Assembly (NCBI RefSeq): GCF_028657195.3
Contig: NZ_JANCPR020000025.1
Location: 1-64,000 of the forward strand
DNA: 64,000 nt
Direction of reading: 5' to 3'
Origin: Streptomyces iconiensis
GTDB taxonomy: Bacteria; Actinomycetota; Actinomycetes; Streptomycetales; Streptomycetaceae
Part shown: one piece after another, positions 48,995 through 57,790 of the stretch
Layout: each line of letters opens with the position of its first letter
Position numbering within the stretch: position 1 is the first letter of the stretch
The notes under the pieces: model-generated
Told to the model about the DNA's origin: nothing
Databases searched by the model: none
What the model saw: only the letters and a program-made list of their open reading frames with translations
Position numbers and translations under genes: made by a program

Positions 48995-50356
48995 TCACAC
49001 GCCGTGAGGCTCCGGCAGGTGGTGACGTCCGGGAGGCAATTGGGGAAGACGTGACAGCTCCCCGCGGCCCGCCGCGATGACGTTGTGCAGATGCTGCGGT
49101 GACCAGCCCGGTGGAAGGGGCAGGTCCGCGGCGACATCGGCCGCGGTGAAGGGTGCGCGCAGCCACCGGCTCAGAGCCCGCCAGTCTTCGGTGGGCTCGT
49201 TCTCACGTCGCTGGGACGGAAGCGGGAGGTCCCAGGGATTTCTTCTGTATTCGGTGGCATCACAGCCGTAGGCGTGGAGGAGCCCTGAGCGGCGGATCAG
49301 GCAGGGAAAGCAGCATCCGCAGTGCGCGACATCCGATCTCCCGTAGTGCACAGGGCTACGCCCACAACTCACGGAGAGCGCGGCCTCGGAGGGCGTCACC
49401 CCAGCTTCGCGGATCGCCGCGCACACCCCGCCTTTCGTCTCCCGCCACAGCGGGTTCTCCACCCGTACGCTGCCACCCACCGCGCTGATGAGCTGGTTCA
49501 GCAGATGCAGGGTCCACGGGTGCACGGAGCGGGTGGAGCAGGCCCCGGCCCTGGCCGGGCTCAGGGGCGGATTGAAGGCCACCTGTCCGTTCTCCGGAAC
49601 TTCTACGGTGGGCAGTTCATTGACGGCCGCCACATGCAGGCCCGCGACGGCGTAGAGAAAGCCCCGGGTGCGGGACGACACCTCCAGTCGGCCTTCCAGT
49701 GGGTCGCGCTCCCGCAGCTCCGGGTCGCGCTCCCGCAGCTCTTGGGGGAGCACGGTCCGACGGATCGTGCGGCCTCGCCGTTTCTCGTGACAGACAAGGC
49801 GGAGAGCGGCCTCCTGGCAGGATTTCAACGGCGCATCGTTGAACGTCACCAGGTGCAGGGCGTCACGGCTCCCGTCGCTGACACGTCGGAGTGCCCAGCT
49901 CAGAGAGTCCAGGCCACCGGAGAACAGTGTCACTTCGCCTGAGCGGCAACCGCCAGCATAGAAAGCCGGGTTGGGGACGTCATCCCCGGTTGCACGGTGG
50001 AACTCCATAGCCCACATGTCCCCCGTCGCCGTGCGCAGCAGCCTCTCCAGGACAGGACACGCCTGGCTCGTCCACAGCTCAGGATCGACAACCGGAACCG
50101 AGAGATGGATCGTTCGGGTCCAGCCGTCGTCGGCCTTACTTCTCCTGGACAGTTTGTCGGCCAGGTAGACGGCACGGGCACACCGCAGTAGATCCGCGCT
50201 CCAGGACGGCGGCTCAGCAGGGCCCGCAGTGAAGCCGGGGACATCCCAGGCGCGATCCGTCTCCTTGTAGTGACGCTGGGATATACGCGTCCAGCCGCTC
50301 TCACGTGGGGCATTATGCTGCCCGTCCGCATACCAATAGCGGAACGTGCTGCTCAT
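48995..50356 (-). CDS. qatC: QueC-like PP-loop protein, QatC-like
   Basis: 453 residues. An N-terminal region of 140 residues absent from housekeeping QueC precedes a PP-loop ATPase domain with SGGLDS (146-151). The C-terminal zinc site is Cys331 with HCGCCFPC (Cys346, Cys349, Cys352). Length, the long N-terminal extension and pairing with a QatB-like gene fit QatC of the Qat anti-phage system. No preQ0 genes (queD, queE, folE) are nearby, so queuosine or tRNA modification is unlikely. A tandem RERDPEL repeat lies at about 209-221. ATG at 50356 overlaps the upstream stop (ATGA). QatA ATPase and QatD nuclease genes are absent here. Confidence 0.65.
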   Translation of the reverse strand: MSSTFRYWYADGQHNAPRESGWTRISQRHYKETDRAWDVPGFTAGPAEPPSWSADLLRCARAVYLADKLSRRSKADDGWTRTIHLSVPVVDPELWTSQACPVLERLLRTATGDMWAMEFHRATGDDVPNPAFYAGGCRSGEVTLFSGGLDSLSWALRRVSDGSRDALHLVTFNDAPLKSCQEAALRLVCHEKRRGRTIRRTVLPQELRERDPELRERDPLEGRLEVSSRTRGFLYAVAGLHVAAVNELPTVEVPENGQVAFNPPLSPARAGACSTRSVHPWTLHLLNQLISAVGGSVRVENPLWRETKGGVCAAIREAGVTPSEAALSVSCGRSPVHYGRSDVAHCGCCFPCLIRRSGLLHAYGCDATEYRRNPWDLPLPSQRRENEPTEDWRALSRWLRAPFTAADVAADLPLPPGWSPQHLHNVIAAGRGELSRLPQLPPGRHHLPEPHGV

Positions 50357-51141
50357 GGTGCCCTCGCCCCTTCCCTGGGTGATTCGCCGTGCAGATGGTT
50401 CACGACTTCCTCCAGCAGAGAACGCGCCACGACGGGAAGCGGCTCCTTGTGGCCCCTTGCCTTCTTCTCCTGACACGGGTTGGGAAGTTCGGCGGCTATC
50501 CTTCTGGCCGCCCACTCCGTCATGTGCGCCACGGGGTCCGAGTCGGGTGCGAATACCTCGCCGACAAGGTGCTCGGCCAGGGCCGAGGCCAGCAGTTCAC
50601 TGAAGAAGTCACCGAAGAAAAGACGGAAGAGCAGCCCGAAGAGGTCGTCACCGAGCCGCCATGCGCCGGCGGTTCCGCCGCCTGCTACGGCGGCGTGCAG
50701 GTCGGGGCTCTCATCGAGGAGTTTCCAGCCGGTCGAGACTGCGGCTCGCCTGAGCGCCGCGCCCGTCACAGTCCCGTCGTCCGCGTTCAACTGGTCGGCG
50801 ATGCCTGCCAAGAAGACGGCGACCCTGCCTTCCGCGGTGCTCTCGTCGGAGCGACCTGGACGGCTTGTATAGCGATCAGCGCCCTCTTCCGCAAGGTTGG
50901 CCAGTACCTCGACCAGTCGCACGCCGCCCGAGCGAGTGGTCTCGTCCAGGGGCAGTGACGACGTTCCGGATTGGTAGGTCTGCTGGAGGGCGGAGACCGC
51001 CTGGGCTGCGATGCCGTCCAGCCGTTCGACATCTCGGGAGTTGTACCCTGCCCACCACGTCAGTCGCCGGCGTACCGTTTCCCAAGGGTTTCCTGAGAGA
51101 CTTCGATCACTGGGCCCCGGCCAACGTGTCGAAGTTCCCAA
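50353..51141 (-). CDS. qatB: QatB-like protein
   Basis: 262 residues with no enzyme motif. It starts MGTSTRWPGPSD, like the MGTS-plus-Gly/Pro start I recall for QatB proteins, has a mostly helical body, and a hydrophobic stretch LFGLLFRLFFGDFFSELLAS (about 170-190). It is translationally coupled to the QatC-like gene, the usual qatB-qatC order. TTG at 51141 is chosen because GGGGGA lies five bases upstream and because it keeps the MGTS start. Removal of Met would expose Gly2. Assignment rests on the start, size and partner, so it is moderate. Confidence 0.5.
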   Translation of the reverse strand: MGTSTRWPGPSDRSLSGNPWETVRRRLTWWAGYNSRDVERLDGIAAQAVSALQQTYQSGTSSLPLDETTRSGGVRLVEVLANLAEEGADRYTSRPGRSDESTAEGRVAVFLAGIADQLNADDGTVTGAALRRAAVSTGWKLLDESPDLHAAVAGGGTAGAWRLGDDLFGLLFRLFFGDFFSELLASALAEHLVGEVFAPDSDPVAHMTEWAARRIAAELPNPCQEKKARGHKEPLPVVARSLLEEVVNHLHGESPREGARAP

Positions 51142-51400
51142 GAGTTCCCCCTGTGGCTGATGTTTCTGCCTGTGTAATGGGAAAGCAGTCCTGTTCTGAA
51201 TAGTTCAGCAGCCTCCCCAGATGCCATGAAGAGATTTTTCAGTCAACCTCTCTCCGGGGCTGAATCGGCAGGGTGTCACGTGCTGCACCTGCTGAGAAGT
51301 AAGACGACTTGGGTGGCGCACGGGCGCGCTATGGGCGTACTGGGTCGTTGCCATGTGCGCCCTTACTCCGGGCCCATGGAGTCCCTTACCTTCATCGAGC

Positions 51401-51790
51401 ATGGGAGGAATCGCAGAGCTCTTGAAGAAGCGTTGGGGAGTGGTCCTTCTCGTTCTCGGCATCCTGGCGTGGGCCACCAACGTGGTCGGGCCCGCTGTGT
51501 TGATTGTGGTCGCGTCGCTGTCCGTGCTCTATTTCCTTTTGAGCGCGCCGCTTCGATGTATTGCCATGGGGCGGCAGGGGCGATGCCGGAACAATGCGAA
51601 CGGCCTGCTGCGCGGGTGTTGGATCCGAGAACACAAATGGCAGGGCGCGAAGACGCTGTGGGGCAGCGGGCCGGAGCAGGACCGTAATTCCGTGCTGGCA
51701 GGGGACCGGCAGCAGAGAAGCGCGACGTTGGGCGTCGCGACGGGAGTCATCTCGGCGCTCGTGGCATGCGCCGACTTCGTATTCAAGTAG
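51401..51790 (+). CDS. small membrane protein of unknown function
   Basis: 129 residues from ATG at 51401: two adjoining hydrophobic segments (GVVLLVLGILAWATNVV and PAVLIVVASLSVLYFLLSA), a basic cytoplasmic-type loop with three cysteines (CIAMGRQGRCRNNANGLLRGC region), and a short final hydrophobic end (GVATGVISALVACADFVF). I do not recognise the family. It is divergent from the QatB-like gene in a locally AT-richer stretch. An upstream ATG at 51353 would add an unconserved 16-residue leader. Confidence 0.5.
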   Translation: MGGIAELLKKRWGVVLLVLGILAWATNVVGPAVLIVVASLSVLYFLLSAPLRCIAMGRQGRCRNNANGLLRGCWIREHKWQGAKTLWGSGPEQDRNSVLAGDRQQRSATLGVATGVISALVACADFVFK

Positions 51791-51871
51791 CCCGCAGAGT
51801 GCTCAGGGCCGCAGCGTGCGGGTAGCCGGCCGCCTGGCAGCAACCCGCACATCGGCGTGCTGAGCGGTGAG

Positions 51872-52546
51872 TCAGTTGCTTGCCGGGGTGGGCTTGGCCT
51901 CGCTGGGGCGGACGATGACGAAGCCTTCGCCTTCGAGCTGGAGTTGGACCGCCTCGCCGGAGCCGCCGCGGATCATCGAGCCGACGCTCTGGGAACGGTG
52001 GAGCGAGGTGCGCAGCTGGGCGCTCCAGCCGACCACGGCGTCCGTGTCGACGTAGACCGGTGCCTGCGGTGACACCGGTATGACGATGGGGATGCCCTCG
52101 CAGATCACGGCCAGCCTGCCCTGGCCGGTGAACACGCTGTTGAAGAGCCCGCCGCCGGTCATGCCTGCGCCCTTGACCATGCCGATCTCGTAGTGGAGCC
52201 CGGCATCGAAACAGAGCACGTTACGGCCGTTCACCGTGAGCGCGTCACCCGGTGCGATGTCCACGATGAAGCAGTTCGCCGCCTCGTGCGCGAACCACGC
52301 CTCGCCCTGACCGCTCACCGTCATCAGCGCCAGGCCCTCACCGGTGACCTGCCGCTTCAGGAAGTTCCCGACCCCCTGTCCCTTCTTCTCGAAGCGCAGA
52401 TTGCCCCGGAACGCGACCATCGCGCCCTGGCGCGCGTAACACTCGCCGTTGACGGTGTACTTCACGCACTTCTCGTTCTGAAGCTCCATACCTGGAGCGC
52501 TGCTGTACTGCGCCATGTTCTTCGACGCGAAGAGATCACTCTGCAT
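51872..52546 (-). CDS. AIM24/TerD-neighbour-type beta protein
   Basis: 224 residues, AIM24 family (double-stranded beta-helix-like). Typical blocks: GMELQNEKCVKYTVNGE, ARQGAMVAFRGNLRFEKKGQ, GEGLALMTVSGQGEAWFAHEA, VNGRNVLCFDAGLHYEI and GLFNSVFTGQGRLAVICEG. Function is unknown; family members often accompany stress or membrane-associated systems. ATG at 52546 is chosen because similarity begins there, with GGGGGAG nine bases upstream. Confidence 0.8.
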   Translation of the reverse strand: MQSDLFASKNMAQYSSAPGMELQNEKCVKYTVNGECYARQGAMVAFRGNLRFEKKGQGVGNFLKRQVTGEGLALMTVSGQGEAWFAHEAANCFIVDIAPGDALTVNGRNVLCFDAGLHYEIGMVKGAGMTGGGLFNSVFTGQGRLAVICEGIPIVIPVSPQAPVYVDTDAVVGWSAQLRTSLHRSQSVGSMIRGGSGEAVQLQLEGEGFVIVRPSEAKPTPASN

Positions 52547-52640
52547 CCCCGCATACTCCCCCGGAACTCCGCCCTCCACGAGCCCGCTCCCCAGGCTTCG
52601 TAGGAGCGGGCCCTCGGGGGAGTTGGAGCGGCGGAGCCGT

Positions 52641-53516
52641 TCAGTGGCCCGTCCAGCGGGGTTCGCGTTTGGCGGCGAAGGCGCGGGGGCCCTCCAGCGC
52701 GTCCTCGGACGTGAGCATCGTGCGGTAGCGGGGGAGGGGTGCCCGGTGCATATGGGCGTAGCCGTCCCGGGTGGCGAGGGACTGGGTCTCGGCCAGGACT
52801 TCGGTGACGGCGGCGACGGCCAGGGGAGCGGCCCGGGTGATGTCGCGGGCGAGGGCGAGCGCACTGTCCAGGAGACCGGTCGCGGGGACGACGCGGTTGG
52901 CGAGGCCCCAGGTGGCGGCCTCGGCGGCGGGGAGGCGGCGGCCGGTGAGGAGGAGTTCGGCTGCCACGGCCCGGGGCAGGCGCTGGGGGAGCCGCAGGAC
53001 GCCGCCGGAGTCGGGAATCATGCCGATCCGGACCTCGGGGAGCCCGAACTCCGCGTGTTCGGACGCCACCAGCAGGTCGGCCGCGAGGGCGAGTTCGAAG
53101 CCGCCGCCCATGGCGAGCCCGTTGACGGCCGCGATGACCGGCTTGTCCAGCTCGAAGAACTCGGTCAGCCCCGCGAACCCACCTGGCCCGTGGTCGGCGT
53201 CCACCGCCTCGCCCTCCGCCGCCGCCTTCAGGTCCCAGCCGGCGGAGAAGAAGCGGTCGCCCGCACCCGTGAGCACGGCCACCCGGAGCGCCGGATCCCT
53301 TCGCAAACGGTCGAACGCCGCGTAGAGCGCGTTGCTCGTGGCCACGTCGATCGCGTTCGCCTTCGGGCGGTCAAGCGTGATCAACAGGATCGCCCCGTCC
53401 ACCACTTCCTGCCGTACGGTCCCGGCCCCGGACCCGACTGCTGTCTGTGCGCCGGCTCCGGACCCGGCCCTGGACCCGGTCTCCTGGCCCGCCGTCGTAC
53501 CGGTCTCCTGCGTCAT
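52641..53516 (-). CDS. caiD: carnitinyl-CoA dehydratase / crotonobetainyl-CoA hydratase
   Basis: 291 residues. After a 35-residue Gly/Thr leader it follows E. coli CaiD closely: LITLDRPKANAIDVATS, FFSAGWDLKAAAEGEAVDAD, GPGGFAGLTE, KPVIAAVNGLAMGGGFELAL, GMIPDSGGVLRLPQRLP and, at the end, SEDALEGPRAFAAKREP. The GWDLK oxyanion-hole region and the acidic residue after it are those of carnitinyl-CoA dehydratase rather than generic enoyl-CoA hydratases. It interconverts crotonobetainyl-CoA and carnitinyl-CoA. The start overlaps the synthetase stop by four bases. Confidence 0.88.
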   Translation of the reverse strand: MTQETGTTAGQETGSRAGSGAGAQTAVGSGAGTVRQEVVDGAILLITLDRPKANAIDVATSNALYAAFDRLRRDPALRVAVLTGAGDRFFSAGWDLKAAAEGEAVDADHGPGGFAGLTEFFELDKPVIAAVNGLAMGGGFELALAADLLVASEHAEFGLPEVRIGMIPDSGGVLRLPQRLPRAVAAELLLTGRRLPAAEAATWGLANRVVPATGLLDSALALARDITRAAPLAVAAVTEVLAETQSLATRDGYAHMHRAPLPRYRTMLTSEDALEGPRAFAAKREPRWTGH

Positions 53517-55837
53517 ACGTTCCTCCTGATCAGCGCGTCCACCGCCACAGCGCCCCGCCCCTCGGGCAGGACCAGCAGCGGGTTGATGTCCAGTTCGGTG
53601 ACGTCGGTCTCGTATGCGTGCCGCGCGGCTGCGAGGATCGCGTCAACGGTGGCGGGGACGTCGCCTGCGACACGGCCCCGGTAGCCCGCCAGTACGGGCC
53701 AGATGCGCAGTGACCGCAGCGCTTCCTCGATCTCCGCGCGCGGGGCGGGGAGGAGGAGCGTCGTGGTGTCGCGTACGAGTTCGACCAGGACGCCGCCGGT
53801 GCCGAGGGTGAGCGCGGGCCCGAACTGTTCGTCCCGGCGTACCCCGACGAGGAGTTCGGCCACCGCGTCCGACTCCATACGTTCGATGAGGAACGTCTCG
53901 GCGAGGTCCCGCATCTGCGTGACGGCCTCGCGTACGTCGTCGCCGTCGGCCAGGCCGAGGCGCACGGCGCCGGCCTCCGTCTTGTGGGCGAGGGCGGGGT
54001 CGAGGGCCTTGGCCACGACGGGGTAGCCGAGTTCCGCTGCCAGCGCCTCGGCCTCCACCGCACCGGCCGCCACACCGCCCGCCGGGACCCGGACCCCGGC
54101 GGCCAGCAACTCCCGCTTCGCCGCGTGCTCGTCCAGCGCGGAGTGGGTCACGGCGTCAGGCACCACCGGGTGAGGCACGGAGTGAGACACCGGGTGAGGC
54201 ACCGAGTGGATGGCGGTCACAGAGGGCACCGGAGCCGCCGGGGCCGCCGATGCCACCCCACGGGCCGCCGCGATGGCGCGGACGCAGTCCGCGACCCCCT
54301 GTAGAGGCGCGATGCCGGCTCTGACCAGCCGTTCGCCCACGTCCTCCGGAATCCCCTCGGGCAGCGAGCTGACGACGCACGCGCGCGCACCGCCCACCCC
54401 GGCGGCGCTCCTCGTCCCGGCGGCGTCGCCCGTCCCGGCTGGCGCCGCCCCACTTGCCGCGTCAGCATCCCGCGCTCCCAGCGCGGCCACGAACGCGTCC
54501 AGCGTGGTGGACCAGGCGCCGTCGGCGCACCGGTCGGGGCGCGGGAGGTCGAGCAGCAGCAGGCCCACATCCGCCGGCGTGGTCAACAGGGCCTCGAAGC
54601 AATGCCGTTGGGCGTCGACGTCGCCCCAGATCGCCGTCTGGTAGTCGAGCGGGTTGGCGACATGTACGCGAGGGCCCAGCACGGAACGGACGCCCTCGGC
54701 CGCCGGCCCCGACAGCTCCGGCAGCTCGGCGCCGTACGCGTGTGCAGCGTCGGCCACGAGCGCGGCCTCTCCGCCTGAGCAACTCGCGGAGACGAGCCGC
54801 GTGCCCGGCAACGGGCCGTGCACGTGGAGCAGCTTCAGCGTCTCCAGGAACGTACCGATCTCGTGCACCCGTGCCACACCGAGGCGCCGGAAGAGCGCGT
54901 CGCACAGCACGTCCGAGCCCGCGAGCGAGCTGGTGTGGCTGAGGTTGGAACGGGCTCCCAGCTCCGAGGTGCCCGTCTTCAGCGCGACCAGCGGCACCCC
55001 GTGCCGCCGTGCGGCCCTCGCCGCGCGGGAGAACGCCCCGGCGTCGGCGATGCCCTCCAGGTGGAGACCGATCGCGGTGACGCGCGGGTCCTCGGCCAGC
55101 GCTTCGATCAGTTCGGGTATGCCGGTGACCGCGCTGTTCCCGGCCGTCACGACGTGTGCGAGGGGGAGGGAGCGGCGCTGCATGGTGAGGTTCTGTCCGA
55201 TGTTGCCGCTCTGCGTGATGACCGCGACGCCGCTCTCGACGCGCCGCCCGCCGTGCTGGTCGGCCCAGAGCGCGGTGCCGTCGAGGTAGTTGAGGACACC
55301 GATGCAGTTGGGGCCGATGACGGGCATGCCGCCGGCCGCCGTACGCAGGTCGTCCTGGAGCCGCGCCCCCTCCGCGCCCTCCTCGGCGAAACCCGACGCA
55401 TGGCACACGGCGCCACCCGCGCCACGTGCGGCCAGCGCGCCGACCACCTCGACCGTTGCCGCCCGGGGCACCGCCACGAACGCCGCGTCAGGTGCGGCAG
55501 GCAGCGAGGCCACGTCGCGGTGACAGGGCAGGCCCTCCAGGCTGTCCCGGTACGGGTGTACGGGCCAGATCTCGCCGCCGTACCCCAGCGCGCGGCACTG
55601 CCGCACCGCCTCAGCCGCCGCCTCACCCCCGAACACGGCGATGTGCCGCGGCGCGAACAGCCGCCGCATGCGCCCCTGAACCGCCGTGTCCTGTACGGCC
55701 CCTGGGTGTTGCGTGGGCCGCGAGTGTTGCATGGGCCGCGAGCGTCGCGTGTCCTGTACGCGCACCGCATTCCCTGCGTGATCCTCTGCGTGGTTCCCTG
55801 CGTGATCCCCTGCGTGTGGCGTGGCCCGCGCGTCCAT
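53513..55837 (-). CDS. NDP-forming acyl-CoA synthetase
   Basis: 774 residues, fused alpha-beta acetyl-CoA-synthetase (ADP-forming) type. CoA-binding domain (about 60-160), ligase domains containing VITQSGNIGQNL and LSHTSSLAGSD with the likely phospho-His, then an ATP-grasp domain from about 550 (AKRELLAAGVRVPAGG, YPVVAKALDPALAHKTEAGAV first part). In this operon it should activate carnitine, crotonobetaine or gamma-butyrobetaine, the job done by CaiC or by CaiB CoA-transfer in enterobacteria. Low-complexity stretches sit at the N-terminus (AGDHAGNHAEDHAG) and in the linker (His/Pro/Val repeat near 530). ATG at 55837 is fused to the dehydrogenase stop (TGATG). Confidence 0.82.
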   Translation of the reverse strand: MDARATPHAGDHAGNHAEDHAGNAVRVQDTRRSRPMQHSRPTQHPGAVQDTAVQGRMRRLFAPRHIAVFGGEAAAEAVRQCRALGYGGEIWPVHPYRDSLEGLPCHRDVASLPAAPDAAFVAVPRAATVEVVGALAARGAGGAVCHASGFAEEGAEGARLQDDLRTAAGGMPVIGPNCIGVLNYLDGTALWADQHGGRRVESGVAVITQSGNIGQNLTMQRRSLPLAHVVTAGNSAVTGIPELIEALAEDPRVTAIGLHLEGIADAGAFSRAARAARRHGVPLVALKTGTSELGARSNLSHTSSLAGSDVLCDALFRRLGVARVHEIGTFLETLKLLHVHGPLPGTRLVSASCSGGEAALVADAAHAYGAELPELSGPAAEGVRSVLGPRVHVANPLDYQTAIWGDVDAQRHCFEALLTTPADVGLLLLDLPRPDRCADGAWSTTLDAFVAALGARDADAASGAAPAGTGDAAGTRSAAGVGGARACVVSSLPEGIPEDVGERLVRAGIAPLQGVADCVRAIAAARGVASAAPAAPVPSVTAIHSVPHPVSHSVPHPVVPDAVTHSALDEHAAKRELLAAGVRVPAGGVAAGAVEAEALAAELGYPVVAKALDPALAHKTEAGAVRLGLADGDDVREAVTQMRDLAETFLIERMESDAVAELLVGVRRDEQFGPALTLGTGGVLVELVRDTTTLLLPAPRAEIEEALRSLRIWPVLAGYRGRVAGDVPATVDAILAAARHAYETDVTELDINPLLVLPEGRGAVAVDALIRRNV

Positions 55838-57003
55838 CAGGCGCCCAGCGGACGCAGCAGCGAACGCGAGATGATGTGGCGCTGGATTTCGCTCGTACCG
55901 TCCCAGATACGTTCCACGCGCGCGTCGCGCCAGTAGCGTTCGACGGGCAGTTCGGCCATCAGACCCATGCCGCCGAAGACCTGTACCGCCTGGTCGGTGA
56001 TACGGGCCAGCGTCTCCGTCGCGTACAGCTTGGCCATCGCCGCGTCCCTGTCGCTCATGCCGCCCGGTTGGTCCTGCTTCCACGCGGCGCGCAGCGTCAG
56101 CAGCTCCGCAGCCTCCAGCTCGGTCGCCAGGTCGGCGAGGGGGAAGCTCACGCCCTGGAAGCGGCCGACGGGCTGCCCGAACTGGCGCCGTTCCGCCGCC
56201 CATTCGGTCGCCATCTCCAGCACCCTGCGCCCGCGTCCCACGCTCGTCGCCGCGACCGACAGCCGGCTCGCGCCCAGCCACTCACCCATGAGTGCGAAGC
56301 CCTCGCCCTCCTCGCCCAGGCGTTGAGTCGCGGAGACGCGGCAGTCGACGAAGGACAGTTCGCACTGGTGGTAGCCCCGGTGCGAGACACACCCCGAGCC
56401 GCGCCGCACGGTCAGCCCCGGCGTGTCCAGGTCGACGAGGAAGGCCGTGATCGCGGAACGCGGCCCCCGTGGCGTCTCCTCGGGGTTGCCGGTGGCGGCG
56501 AAGACGACGGCGAAGTCGGCCATGTCGGCGTGGCTGATGAAGTGCTTGGTGCCGTTGAGTACGTAGGCGTCACCCTCACGTGCCGCGCGCGTCGTCATCG
56601 ACCGTACGTCCGAGCCCGCGCCCGGCTCCGTCATCGCCAGGCAGTCGTGGCGCTCGCCGCGCACGGTGGGCAGCAGATAGCGCTCGCGCTGCTCGCCCTC
56701 GCACGCCTGGAGGATGTTGCCGGGCCGTGCGACCAGCATCTGGAGCGCGTAACTGGTTCTCCCCAGCTCACGCTCCACGAGGGTCATGCTCACCGCGTCC
56801 AGCCCGCCGCCCCCGATCTCGGCGGGCATGTTCGCGGCATAGAGTCCGGCGTCGATCGCCTTCGTACGGATACGCTCCGCGACCTCGGCCGGCACCTCGT
56901 CCAGGCGCTCGACGTCGTCCGCATGAGGGTCCAGTTCGGTCGTCACGAACTTCCGTACGGTCTCGACGATCATCTTCTGCTCGTCGGAGAGTTCGAATCG
57001 CAT
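55837..57003 (-). CDS. acyl-CoA dehydrogenase, probable gamma-butyrobetainyl/crotonobetainyl-CoA type
   Basis: 388 residues, standard acyl-CoA dehydrogenase: LAMTEPGAGSDVRSM at the FAD/substrate site, GTKHFISHADMADFAVVFA, RRQFGQPVGRFQGVSFPLADL, and QVFGGMGLMAELPVERYWRDARV at the end (blocks quoted partially). The catalytic Glu region near WDGTSEIQRHI is conserved. With CaiD and a synthetase in the same operon, interconversion of gamma-butyrobetainyl-CoA and crotonobetainyl-CoA is inferred. ATG at 57003 is preferred to GTG at 57009 because AAGGAG is five bases before the ATG. Confidence 0.85.
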   Translation of the reverse strand: MRFELSDEQKMIVETVRKFVTTELDPHADDVERLDEVPAEVAERIRTKAIDAGLYAANMPAEIGGGGLDAVSMTLVERELGRTSYALQMLVARPGNILQACEGEQRERYLLPTVRGERHDCLAMTEPGAGSDVRSMTTRAAREGDAYVLNGTKHFISHADMADFAVVFAATGNPEETPRGPRSAITAFLVDLDTPGLTVRRGSGCVSHRGYHQCELSFVDCRVSATQRLGEEGEGFALMGEWLGASRLSVAATSVGRGRRVLEMATEWAAERRQFGQPVGRFQGVSFPLADLATELEAAELLTLRAAWKQDQPGGMSDRDAAMAKLYATETLARITDQAVQVFGGMGLMAELPVERYWRDARVERIWDGTSEIQRHIISRSLLRPLGA

Positions 57004-57054
57004 GGTCACTCCTTGCGTGGGACGGCTGCGTGCGGGGCCCCGTCGGGGCGTTGG

Positions 57055-57708
57055 TCAGCGGGGCGTGCCGGGGGTATCGGAGGTGCCAGGCGTGTCGGGT
57101 GCTCCGGCGGTACCGGGCGCGTCGGGGGCGCCGGGCGTTCCGGGGCCGGAGGCGGCCGGGGTGCGGGGCCGGTGCGGGATGCCCATCGGGCGGCCGACGG
57201 ATTCCGGAACGGGCAGCCGGGAATGCGCCCGCCGGATCGCGTCGAGCCGCCGCGTCAGTTCGTCGGGGAGCGGGCGCGCACGGCCCTCCTCCATGTCCAC
57301 ATGCAGCAGCAACTGCTCGGCAGTGGCGAGAAGTTGGCCACTCCCGGCATGCCGCATCTCGTGGAACACATGCACCCGCTTGGCATCGTGGCCGAGCACC
57401 CGCAGGGTCAGCGCCAACGGGTCGCCCTCGGCGGCCTCGCGCAGGTGGTGCAGATGCGTCTCGACGGTGAACAGGGAGCGGCCCGAGGCGCGGTACTCCT
57501 CGCCGATGCCGAGGTAACGGAAGAAAGCGTCCGAGCTGTCGCCGAAGACGAGCAGGAAGCAGGACTCGCTCATGTGCCCGTTGTAGTCCACCCACTTCGG
57601 GCTCACCCGCGTCGTGTGCGGCTCCAGCGGCGCGGGGATGGCGGCGCCCTCCTCCCACGCCCTGCTGCCCGTGCCCTCGTACGGCGTGACGATCCGTTCC
57701 TCCGGCAT
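57055..57708 (-). CDS. hot-dog acyl-CoA thioesterase, betainyl-CoA-thioesterase-like
   Basis: 217 residues. A single 4HBT domain (about 25-160): VSPKWVDYNGHMSESCFLLVFGD with the catalytic-type Asp, then VETHLHHLREAAEGDPLALTL and RVHVFHEMRH (blocks shown in part). The pattern resembles thioesterases of carnitine operons. The product released could be carnitine or betaine. The last 45 residues are an Ala/Gly/Pro/Thr repeat (GTPGAPDAPGTAGAPD). ATG at 57708 has GGGAGG four bases upstream and is preferred to the ATG at 57762, which lies inside the operator. First gene of the operon. Confidence 0.8.
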   Translation of the reverse strand: MPEERIVTPYEGTGSRAWEEGAAIPAPLEPHTTRVSPKWVDYNGHMSESCFLLVFGDSSDAFFRYLGIGEEYRASGRSLFTVETHLHHLREAAEGDPLALTLRVLGHDAKRVHVFHEMRHAGSGQLLATAEQLLLHVDMEEGRARPLPDELTRRLDAIRRAHSRLPVPESVGRPMGIPHRPRTPAASGPGTPGAPDAPGTAGAPDTPGTSDTPGTPR

Positions 57709-57755
57709 TCGACCTCCCGGTCCCGCGCGGCGCCCTGAAGCGCGCCATTCATGGA

Positions 57756-57790
57756 TGTTCATAATGTGCGGTGTCTGTTCGCAATGTGCG
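57756..57790. promoter_or_regulatory. 20-bp-spaced direct repeat; IclR operator of the carnitine-type operon
   Basis: TGTTCATAATGTGCG (57756-57770) and TGTTCGCAATGTGCG (57776-57790): 13 of 15 bases identical at exactly 20-bp period. The second copy contains the palindrome TCGCA-ATG-TGCGA. The repeats start immediately downstream of the -10 for the thioesterase operon, an ideal repressor position. Confidence 0.7.

Noticed and set aside
48995..50356. Calling the QueC-like gene a preQ0/queuosine biosynthesis gene.
   Set aside because: No queD, queE, folE or tgt neighbours, and a long non-QueC N-terminal region with a QatB-like partner points elsewhere.
51205..51480. A 91-codon minus-strand frame upstream of the QatB-like gene, considered as a QatA fragment or antitoxin.
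   Set aside because: No start context, mixed low-information composition, and it overlaps the membrane-protein start region. Not supported.
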